A DNA stretch of 64,000 bases, from positions 33,550,301 to 33,614,300 of the forward strand of contig OU744734.1 in the NCBI GenBank assembly GCA_916613615.1, written 5' to 3'. The notes below the pieces were generated by a model that saw nothing but the letters and a program-made list of their open reading frames with translations, was not told the origin of the DNA and did no database searches. How positions within the stretch are numbered: position 1 is the first letter of the stretch; each line of letters opens with the position of its first letter. This DNA comes from Steromphala cineraria (taxonomy: Eukaryota; Mollusca; Gastropoda; Trochida; Trochidae). A program made the translations under genes and the position numbers. Of this stretch, positions 24,373 through 34,400 are shown piece by piece.

Positions 24373-24730
24373 TTAAAGGGGCAGTAGCACGTTTTTTGAT
24401 AATTTTATATTTTAAATTTTTCACTGATAATTGTAAGTTAAGTGTATTGTGTTGACAGTGTAAAAAATCTTATTACACAAGCCAATCATCCATAGTCAGA
24501 GGACAAAGTATGGAGATTCACACAAAATCCATTGGCGGCCATTTTTTTGTGAACACCTTTAATTCATTTTTTGTAAGAAAAAGGAATCACACGGCTAAAT
24601 TTTATATTAATATTTGAATTATTACTGCTCCATTCAGTTTAAATAAATTGTCTTTCAATTGGAACCATTAATTTTTATTTTCCTGACATCACCTTATATT
24701 CCCCCTAAAAACGTGCTACTGCCCCTTTAA
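24373..24730. mobile_element. TTAA-flanked MITE, copy 1
   Basis: The 358-bp element starts TTAAAGGGGCAGTAGCACG and ends in its reverse complement, CGTGCTACTGCCCCTTTAA. The interior is AT-rich with the marker string CATTGGCGGCCATTTTT. A second copy with the same ends and the same interior lies at 63162-63522. There is no ORF. Confidence 0.85.
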
Positions 24731-25584
24731 AGAGACACAGAGTATATTGATAGGACCACATATGTCAAATTTTGATCGATGTTATTACATCGGGAACCAC
24801 TAACTGTTACTGAAAATAACAAGTTAAAGGTCAATCAGTACATTAGAGCGAAAATACTTCCATTCAAAGTCGGGATTTTGATCGAAAACCGGACAATGTG
24901 GCTCGAGTGGTGCTCGCAAATTCGCCAAACGTAATTTTGAAACCTTGTCATAAGCCGACAGGAAGATATATTCGATTCGATAGTGTTTATTATACCCCCG
25001 ACCAACGGTCCGGGGTATCTAGTAATACCAACGATTCCGTCTGTGTGTGTGTCCGTGTGTGTGTGTGTCCATCCGAGGACATTTTTTGTCCGACCTATTA
25101 CGGGAAAACCATTTGTCCGATTAATTTCAAATTTTGCACATGTCTTCTACCCTACTAGGAGGGGTGCAGTGCCAAGTTACAGCAAATTTCGTTAACATTT
25201 GAATTTTTTATTAATTTTTTTCAAATTTCCATGTTTTGAACTTAGTCATTTTCCAATATCAGATTTTTCCGACCTATTACTGGACAACTATTTATCCGAT
25301 TAATTTCAAATTTTGTACATGTCTTCTACCCTACTAGGAGGGGTGCAGTGTGAAGTAACAGCAAATTTCGTTAATATTTGAATTTTTTACAAATTTCCAT
25401 GTTTTGAACTTAGTCATTTTCCAATATCAGATTTGTCCGACCTATTACGGGAAAAAAGTTTCATCTGATTCTTTTCACATTTTGCACATGTCTTCTTCCA
25501 TACTAGGAGCGGTGCAGTGCCAAATCAATACTAAAATTGATGAGTGTTTTTTGTGTGTTTTTTTTTTTTACAAACTTCCATTTT

Positions 25585-26711
25585 TAGCTCATATGGCCTG
25601 TAAGGCCCGATGGGCTTATGTCATGGCATGGTGTCCGGCGTCCGTCCGTCCGTCCGTCCATCCATCCGTCCGTCCATCCGTCCGTCCGTAAACTTTGTGG
25701 AATTTCGACTTCTTCTCCAGAACCATAAGGCCTAGAAAGCTGAAACTTTGTGTACAGACTCCTTGGCTAGTGAGGATTATAAATTGTAGCTTTGGTGGCT
25801 CTGTGACCACTAATAAGGGCCACAGGGGCCACACCCTAAAAACCTATTTTCATCTTCTTCTCCAGAACCATAAGGCCTAGAAAGCTGAAACTTTGTGTAC
25901 AGACTCCTTGGCTAGTGAGGATTATAAATTGTAGCTTTGGTAGCCCTGTGACCCCTAATAAGGGCCACAGGGTCCACGCCCTAAAAACTTATTTTCATCT
26001 TCTTCTCCAGAACCATAAGGCCTAGAAAGCTGAAACTTTGTGTACAGACTCCTTGGCTAGTGAGGATTATAAATTGTAGCTTTGGTAGCCCTGTGACCCC
26101 TTATAAGGGCCACAGGGGCCACACCCTAAAAACCTATTTTCATCTTCTTCTCCAGAACCATAAGGCCTAGAAAGCTGAAACTTTGTGTACAGACTCCTTG
26201 GCTAGTGAGGATTATAAATTGTAGCTTTGGTGGCCCTGTGACCCCTAACAAGGGCCACAGGGGCCACACCCTTAAAACCTATTTTCATCTTCTTCTCCAG
26301 AACCATAAGGCCTAGAAAGCTGAAACTTTGTGTACAGACTCCTTGACCAGTGAGGATTATAAATTGTAGCTTTGGTGGCCCTGTGACCCCTAATAAGGGC
26401 CACACCCTAAAAACCTATTTTCATCTTCTTCTCCAGAACCATGAGGCCTAGAAAGCTGAAACTTTGTGTACAGACTCCTTGACTAGTGAGGATGACCCTG
26501 TTGCCCCTAATAAAGGCTACAGGAACTTCCTTCAAATCTATTTTCATCTTCTTCTCCTGAAGTATAAGGTCTAGAAAACTGAAACTTGTCGCCTATACTT
26601 AATTTTATGTTTGTAGACCCTGTGGCCTCTACAAAGGGGGAATCACATTGGCCACACTCTACAGCATAATTGATGATGAAGCCTGATGAGCTACAGAGCC
26701 AATGGCTCTAT
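25585..26711 (+). mobile_element. Inner element of the nest (TAGCTCA...GGCC family)
   Basis: This starts TAGCTCATATGGCCTGTAAG and ends with GATGAGCTACAGAGCCAATG. Near its left end is a CCGT/CCAT microsatellite (25630-25690), then a 145-bp tandem array. This arrangement (a GGCC...GGGC hairpin, GTCCGTCCGTCC, TTTGTGTACAGACTCC-like text, and a GAGC(T/G)ACA end) is familiar from mollusc intergenic DNA. Short ORFs on either strand follow the repeat and are not genes. Confidence 0.65.
25711..26560 (+). repeat. 145-bp tandem array, about six units
   Basis: TCTTCTCCAG starts units at 25711, 25856, 26001, 26146, 26291 and 26427, with a decayed start at 26550. The first five spacings are 145, 145, 145, 145 and 136 bp. 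Each unit contains GGCCTAGAAAGCTGAAACTT and GTGACCCCTAATAAGGGCC. The early units are nearly identical, which indicates recent expansion. Confidence 0.9.
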
Positions 26712-27088
26712 TTTTTGGATAAGTCATTTTTCTCAATTCCTCTTTGGGGGTCAAATGCTGTGCAAGAGATGACTACATTGAAAGTAAAAAGTAATTCAGT
26801 TAGTCAGGGATGCACAGTCGGGGGTATTAGTGAGCCACGCTCACTTTTTTGCTTGTTATGTATTGTAACTATTAGGTTGATTAATTGGATGCATAGTTTC
26901 GAATATTAAACGTATTTGAGATGTTTTCTTGATTTTTCCATAAAATCAAGCATTTTAGAGATATTATGCATAAATGGATATATTTGCAAGTCCAGTGATG
27001 AGATATGAACTTCAATCAGCATATTAGATATTTTGTAGCTTATCAAAACCAAATAAAACTTTAAGACAGATACTCTGTGTCACTTTAA

Positions 27089-30000
27089 TTAAAGAATTAG
27101 ACATATTACTGCAATCAACCAAGTATAAATTTTAAGTATAAGGCGGCGCCAGACGACCTATCTAGAAGCTGTTCAATGGGGTAACAGCATGCCAATCCAT
27201 AAAAGGATGCAGTGGCGGGGCCACCCGAAGTTAGAATCAACTAAGAGAAGGGGAGAAACCATCCACAACACATGCCAGAATGAAGGCTGTTACCTGGTTT
27301 GGAGTGGAGTTTATATTTTGTATTTGGGATCTTGAACATGACTAGTGACAATGTCAGAATTAACTTTTTTTCGTTTCTCGTCTTGCTTTGGAAGTTCTTT
27401 AAAATCCCAGGCAGGTGTCCATGGTTTTCAATAAGACTTGTTTCGTGATCCATAAACTTCGAGGGCATACTTTTGAACATGACCTCTTAATATTGTAAGA
27501 GAATTTACTGAGGTTTTTAATTCTTTGGTCAGCATATTTACATGCAGTAAGACGAGGGTTATTTAGGGATATATCAGCCACAAGCTTGGTTTTACGAAAC
27601 TCGCTCTTGGCTTTGTATAAAGTCAACCTCAAATTTGATGTATCCCAACAGAATGTTATGACTTGGATAACTGAATGACTGCTGCACAAGAGAATTATCT
27701 ATGTTTCAACAATGTTCGTTCCATTTAAAAGAAACCTTTTCAGTGATTTACTAAATGTTTCATTTTCCCTAACACCAATTCTGTAACCCTGGCTGTGCAC
27801 CAAAAGGTTCAAATTATAGGCACTTTTAAACTTATGGAGGATTCAGTTTATTTTTTTGATTTCCCCTCTCATGATCAGTCAAATCAATACAAGTGTTTGC
27901 CACTAACATGGAAATATCCCCAGCCGTTTTGAAATATTTCGTAATATTTATGAACAGATTGAAAAGCCGTCAAAGTGCTTTGTGTGACGTTGTAAAGGGA
28001 AGCTCATCATAGTCAACTATTGTTTGTGTAATCTGACAATGTTGGCAATAAACGATATGAGAAATTGCATTAGCAAAAGTTTCTAACATTGTCAGAGCTA
28101 AAAAAGGTCAAGGTCACAATAAGTGACTGGTGTCTGCATAATCTCCCAATTTAGGCTGTGACCAAATATGAAACTGAGTGAAATTGTTCATGAGATATCG
28201 TGTTAACAAGAATCCTGACGTTTTAACTGATGACACATGACATTCTCTCCTCTCATCTCCTTACACAAGGGAAAAACAAAAAGCCATTTCCAAATCAGAA
28301 TTTTTATTTCACAAATATGCACATTGGATTTGAGCAGTCGAGAAAGATGATGATAGCTGTGAAAGCAACAGGCTCAAGTCAAATAAGGCATTTTGGCAGT
28401 GCACGATCAACACGATACAGGAAGCTCCCCGCCCACCTGTCCTGAGATTATGCTTGTGTCTTCTCACAACCCTCGGTCTTAGAAAACCTTCACTCTTTTG
28501 TGTGGATTATTTACAATAAGTCATATCTCAAATCTTTTCAATCCACAATTTAGCCTTCTACAAATATCTCAATTCTCTCATCAAATGTCCAAATATAAAC
28601 TTAAACTATTGTAATTTCACTAGAATGCTTAATTGTTCCAATACGGTCTGTCTCATACTAGAAAACATCCTCTCATCTGTGTACTACTTGGCCTATCTCA
28701 CCACTGGGCTGTCTCAGGGGACTAAAGGCGGGCGGGAGAACGGTCCTGACATGGAATGTGAAGCCTCTTTACAAAATCCCAAAATGCTTCAAATGATCAG
28801 GTACATGTATAAAAAAGATAGCACATTGACATTTGGTTCACGTCATAAAAATATGCTTAAAATTATCGAAAATGTAATTGGCAAGTTCCTCTTGACAAAG
28901 AGGTATGCAAAGTTGGTAAAAAATAAATAGCAAAATAATGCATGGATACATAAATGACCAGAGTGGGTAATATGGTACTAACTAAAAAGCTACGGTAAGA
29001 TCAACGAAGGTATATATAATTGCAACATACTGAGCACTATGACACTGGCCAGTGTTACGAGACGAGAGGAGTTGCATTGGGGGCAAGGCCTATGTACAAC
29101 AGTGTCCCACCATTTGCTTCAAACTATTTAGATCAGGACTCGAGGCGTTTTGCTCCCTAAATGCAACTCCCTTCATCTCAAAACAGCTTAATACTACATG
29201 CGTATCATATATCCATTATAAAGCACGTTTTGCCTGGAAGTTACGACGTCTGCCAACTACAAGCATGACGGTAAGCCTACGAATGTACACTTCAAGCAAA
29301 GCACCATGTGGGCCGTCTGGCTCCTCAATAATCTTCAGATTGTCGTAACGACGCAATCTCCAAACCGGGGGTAGCTTGCTCATTGGAGAGAGAAAGTGCG
29401 AAAGTTTAAAGCTTGTTTTACAAACAGTTATATTCTGCAGTACAAGGATTTCAAATAAAACGAATACTTGAAAATGAATTGAGCAATATAATTTCATTTT
29501 GTAATTCCTCTTTGATGTAAAATTGTACAAAACAGAACGAAAGACGATTTAGTTCCACATACCGCCAACACCTAGCTTGTAAAAAGTTACAAAAACTGTA
29601 AAATGTCAATTTTGCTCACCAAAGAACAGGGTTGGTATGAAAGTATATGTAAGTAGAAGGCCTATGAACAGGGAATGAAAATAATCATTACGCAAATAGA
29701 AGTACCTGATAGTCAAAACTGATATACAACTCAAATCTTTGCCAAGTGTTTCTCCTTCATGTAAGGAAAGGAATTCATACTATACTGTAAGGCCTCAAAA
29801 GGGTAATTCCACCAAAATCCTAGACAGATTTCCTATAGCTAGTTAATTTGGAAATGGCGGATTCTACGTCAGAGGAAAGAAACTGCTCCAGCAAGTCAAA
29901 CAAACTAGAATTACAAAAATGTTTGTGGGGTCACATGACAAGGTCAATTTGTAAGGGTACGCAGCAAACCGTTGGAAACTTATCGCCTCAACGCATCGCA

Positions 30001-31010
30001 CACAAGGCGAACAAGCTTCCAGTGTAAAAGATAAGACTTTCTGGAACAGATTTTCCCTGATCGTTGAAATTTTTAAATTGAAATTATTGATGCTTTTTAA
30101 ATATAGCATTTCAAAACTATTCGCTTTTAACATTCTTTTTATAGATCATTATCCTAATCATTTTGTTGTAAGCTTTCAGAGGTAAACCTCTAAATCAATT
30201 AAATAATAAATTTTGCCTTAGCAAAATGGTCCCAAATTGTTAGCACACGCATGGAGCTTGGTCGACACTGGTCTACTGTGGAATTGACAACAACAGGCAC
30301 ATTGAGAGTGAGATACAATCCAGGGCACATCGTACCAACAGGATAGAAGCACACATCAAATAATATTTCCCAGATATCTGGAAACAATTGAAAGACAACC
30401 CAATTTAATATGGAGTAAAAAATCTAAGTCCTCTCTTACTCTAGTCTCTATATTCCGTACAGCTAAATGGTTCGGTTTGGTCTATTCCACATGAGATGAA
30501 TTAGGACTATATTTAAGCATTGACCAGAAGTCTTCAAGTGTCACAGACAGCAGTAGGCCATGGGTGAAGTTCTCGTACTCAACCCAAGAGAAATAGAAGC
30601 AGCGATAGATGAAAGCGTAAATATGAGCGAGCTAGTTGAGATATAAGAATGATGTACATGGTTATACTTGACAATACTGGAGGCCACACTTGGACGACGT
30701 CACTGGCCACACCGGCGACGTCACCGACAGCAGCTACAGGTCCCGTGATATTCAGTAGGAGCAGAATGAATGGACTGAATAAAAGTCACATAAACATAAG
30801 CTGCACAAAAATATGGCCACGGTACGATGGTATCCTCCATCCTTCAACAAATGCTTCAAATGGGCAATGCTGCAGCCAGGCCCTTCTCAGATTTACTGAG
30901 GCTGACTTCAATGAAATTAAAATCGGGAGAGGATCCCGTCTCTTAGTATGAAATCGTCCTGGCTGCATCACTGTGGAAAAAAACGATGACATGAGAATTC
31001 TGATGAGCCC
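27089..31010. other. Intergenic region between convergent genes
   Basis: This holds mostly AT-rich unique sequence. No ORF here shows recognisable similarity; the longest, about 100 codons at 27399, 28625 and 29052, look like chance. A small candidate ORF at 29216-29383 is listed separately. The part next to 31011 should contain the reductase 3' UTR; an ATTAAA on the minus strand near 30403 is a possible polyA signal. A short AGGTCAAGGTCA-like string lies near 28090. Confidence 0.5.
29216..29383 (-). CDS. Candidate small ORF, 55 codons, unrecognised
   Basis: The frame starts MSKLPPVWRLRRYDN and includes EEPDGPHGALLEVYIRRL, ending basic. It stands out from its surroundings by balanced base composition and protein-like residue use. 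The start context (CTCCAATGAG) is weak. I do not recognise it. It may be a decayed exon or an old insertion rather than a gene. Confidence 0.2.
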   Translation of the reverse strand: MSKLPPVWRLRRYDNLKIIEEPDGPHGALLEVYIRRLTVMLVVGRRRNFQAKRAL

Positions 31011-31409
31011 TTATTTGCTCTCTGCTGGAGCTTCTTCTGTCTTCTCCTCTGCCTTCTCTTCCTCCTTCTTCTTCTCCTCTGCCTCCTCCTTCTTGACCTC
31101 CTCCTTGATCTCCTCGTCCTTCTTCTCCTCCGCCTCCTTGTTCTCCTCTTTCTTCTCCTCCTCCACATCCTTCTTCAGGTCCTCCTCACCCTTCTCCTCC
31201 TTTATCTCTCCGTTCTCCTTCGGCTTTTCCTCTCCGCCCTCCTCCTTCTTCTCCTCTTCTTCCTTCTTTGCCTCCTCCTCCTCAGCCGCCCCGTGTGGTC
31301 CCTTGTACTTCTTGGACTTCTTGATGAAGCCTCCCTCGATCATGCTGTAGGCCATGTCAATCAGGGTCTCCTTCGGCTCCCGCGGGGTGACGCCCAGAAC
31401 ATCCTTCAT
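31011..31409 (-). CDS. Reductase last exon with Glu/Lys-rich tail
   Basis: After CTGTTTGCAG the exon encodes DVLGVTPREPKETLIDMAYS and EGGFIKKSKKYKGP, the normal C-terminal helix of this reductase family. It then runs into a tail of about 92 residues (about 356-448) made almost only of Glu, Lys, Ala and Asp, ending PAESK then TAA at 31013-31011. The tail is probably a single helix or disordered. It is encoded by GAG/GAA/AAG codons, so the plus strand is a CT-rich tract at about 31014-31290. The serine/phenylalanine-rich and arginine-rich ORFs in the other frames are shadows of it. Confidence 0.9.
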   Translation of the reverse strand: MKDVLGVTPREPKETLIDMAYSMIEGGFIKKSKKYKGPHGAAEEEEAKKEEEEKKEEGGEEKPKENGEIKEEKGEEDLKKDVEEEKKEENKEAEEKKDEEIKEEVKKEEAEEKKKEEEKAEEKTEEAPAESK

Positions 31410-34400
31410 CTGCAAACAGAGTTCAAACATGTGACTGGGGACAAACATATCAGGCATTTATAAAAGACAAGCTTTCATTTGCAAGCTACAACTTGAGCCA
31501 TCCACTAGATAACAAAAACCTTGATAATTTAGTTTTTCTTGATTGTGCATGATTTCTAGCGTACTGTAGCTGAGCTAACCCTATCAAACCATACAGGCAA
31601 AACAGGATAAAACCTATTTGTTACTGGTGTTGTTCAGGTGAAAGGGTTAACACTCCTATCACTGGGGTATCAGAGCTGTGTTCAGGTTGCTACTTGATGC
31701 TGAAGAGGGAACTACAGTCAACCAGTGTTTATAAATGCTATGCAGCAATGCTTAAATCAACCAAGGATGGAGACTGAAATAATGCCTAGTTGCAATGGTT
31801 TGACAAAACTTAGTCCTCCACCGCAAGTTAAGGTTTAACATTGAAAAAGATACCACAAATTTGCATGGAAAAAATCTCATTACTTTGATACTTGAGATGC
31901 AACCCCAGCGGAGTAAGATGTTTTGATGAAGCTAGCATATACAATTTTAATGTCTGGGGACTTAAATAGTAAAGCTTGAGGGTTGAAAGATGGAGGTGAG
32001 GTGATAAGGCGTTTATAGCCTCTTTCAAGAGTATTTCACTTGTATCACGGCTGCTAGTATTATTGCAGGGAGAAAGCCCCTAACACTATTGTGGCCATGT
32101 ATTGCGGTGAAACCTGCGAGCATCGTTTGGAACTAGCGAACCATGAGTGGTACTGAAAGATGGAGGCGTTCACTTACCCTGGTGTTGTCAAACTTGTAGA
32201 CTTTGTTGATGTTAGGGAGGATCATCTTGATGGTTTTGTCAAACAGACTCGTCATCCACAGAGCAAAGTAGGGGCAGTTCATTGTAGGCACGTTGTAGCC
32301 TGCCAGAGAGGAGTCATGTTAGTCTACATGTCTTGCTTTACAGAACAACTTCATATCTAGGTATGTGATTGTCATGATATGAACCTTTACAATGTTGAAC
32401 ACTGGGTTTCACCAGTTGATAGATAACAAAAATATACCAAATTCAGTTATGGAATCTTATATAAAAAGATTATGAACTTCATCTTATCGCAAAATTTTAA
32501 TGCAAATTCTTGGTACTGAAGAAAGTATCACTTATTTTGCAGAATGTTTCAAATTTACTGTAACACTTTGTATAGAGAAGCATATCAGTGGTTGATTGAA
32601 AGACAACAAGGTGTAGACTTGAAGGATCACTGAGCGATACTCTTACCTTGAGGGTCAAACTCTTGAGCCAAGAGCAGAGCCATTTCTCTAAAGTACATAT
32701 TGCCAGCGGAGCAAATGTGCCGTCTACCTGCCCAGGTACAACAAGCTAGCACATGAACATGCAGACACAGACATGCAATAGACATGCAGGGGTGAGAAAT
32801 TAACATGCTGAAATACTCAAATGTATAGACGATACATGCACTGAAATTAACAGGTTGAAATACTCAAATAAATAGAAAATACATGCACTAAAATAGAGGT
32901 GCACTGAAATACACATGGAAATAGACATGCAATTAACAAACTTAAACAAAGAGGTATAAGCAGAGTATTTGGCCAAGAGGATTTTGGTCTCGTTCTGTAA
33001 TCTATATAAAGTTAAAAAATTTAAGCTTCATTCTCTCTTCAAATAAATCTTTAGAGGAAAATCTAAAACAATAACATTAAAAAGAATTTCCAATGTGAAA
33101 AGAGGAAGTTTTAAAATCTATCAGATTTAGAAAGCTTATAAACCTAACTAAAGAAATTCTTTGTTTGAACCAAATCAAGACAGAGAGTTATTCCTCTGAG
33201 CTGTCATTCAGCTGCATCATGATACAAATATCCTGCTTCATCCCCGTAATAGTTAATGTTAAATAATCATGCAATAAAAGTGATGAAAAACAATATGGTG
33301 CAGATCTTGCAACTCAAATCTTGAAATCCATCAAAAGCCTGGTAAAAATAAAAGGTTAGTGACATTGACAATTTCCTTGTACATTTGACCATCTGACAAA
33401 GATTCAGGCTGTTTTAATTTTAATTCTTTTTAAATATCCAAGTAAAAAACTTGAAGAATGTAATCAGTTCAGAATAAGAATAACATAAAAATCTCAGCCA
33501 TTTGGACCAGATATCAAATGTAAAAGGACATTAGTAGAAGTAGAATAACTCTTCATGCGTAATCAACAGCAGCGTTAAACTTCTGTTTCTCTTGTGCATG
33601 CAATCGTGATCTGTGAAACAACACATAGTAATGAACATGCATAGATATGGACGTCATGCTCCATGCTGTGACCTCACTCTGAGGTCAAAGGTCAGTGAGT
33701 CACCTTGAGGTTTGAACTCTTTAGCGAAGATCTGGGCCATCTCCTTCATCCACATGTTCATGTTGACCGCCAGATGGCGCTTGCCTGCAAAAAATCTCAT
33801 ATTAATACGGAAAATGCTTTGAGACAGAAATGAATAAAAGGAATGTTGAGGCCATGAGGACTTGTCCACGATGATTTGAAATCTATCAATGAAGAGTTTG
33901 TTAGATCATGATAGAACCACAATATCTATTTTGGGAATCATAGAATAGATATTTATTAAATGTATAAAAATAACCATGCTTTAAAAATCTGATTTATATT
34001 AAGACATTTCATGTCAAATATACACCATTAATTTCAAGTTTTTTATTGTTGTTGTCGGAGCTTGAATGCATTCAACATTAACTGATTCAAATTTAATTGT
34101 TATTTTCCATAAAAGTAGCCCTGAGCATTGGCTGAAATGTGACAATGACCAATCTAAGAACTAAAGGTAGAGCGAGTTACCTGCAGCTTCAGGTGTGATC
34201 ATAGCCTTGATGTGAGCTGCTGCGACGTCCCGCACATCAACGATGGGGAAGTTTAGTTTGGGCACCACTGGCATCGCCCGCTCCAACAAACGCTTCACAA
34301 CCTGGACAACAGAGGGGCAGCATGTTTGGTGCATGGATAATATCAATATTATATCTTATTATATATTATATCAAAATTAACTTGTGTCAAAAACATTTAA

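Larger units (their letters stand above)
24990..26829. mobile_element. Middle element of the nest (TATACCCCCG family)
   Basis: This begins TATACCCCCGACCAACGGTC and ends CAGTCGGGGGTATTAG, giving short inverted ends around CCCCCGAC. Inside are GT-rich simple repeats (25040-25075) and about three tandem units of 165-180 bp starting near 25085, 25264 and 25430. Each unit has CCGACCTATTAC and TACTAGGAG(G/C)GGTGCAGTG. I recognise it as a type common in mollusc genomes. It is interrupted by the inner element at 25585-26711. Confidence 0.6.
24727..27088. mobile_element. Outer element of a three-level transposon nest
   Basis: The left end TTAAAGAGACACAGAGTAT (from about 24727) and the right end ATACTCTGTGTCACTTTAA (to 27088) are inverted repeats with a single mismatch. 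The left TTAA is shared with the end of the neighbouring MITE. The element's own sequence is 24731-24989 and 26830-27088, and the rest is inserted. No ORF was recognised. Confidence 0.65.

Noticed and set aside
25404..26405. Several ORFs of 60-95 codons in the tandem repeat region
   Set aside because: They follow the 145-bp repeat and the CCGT microsatellite, and no known protein is recognisable.
28625..28930. 101-codon plus-strand ORF
   Set aside because: It has no domain and no splice context; probably chance.
30968..31350. Arginine-rich minus ORF and Ser/Phe-rich plus ORF
   Set aside because: Both are other-frame readings of the Glu/Lys tail of the reductase.
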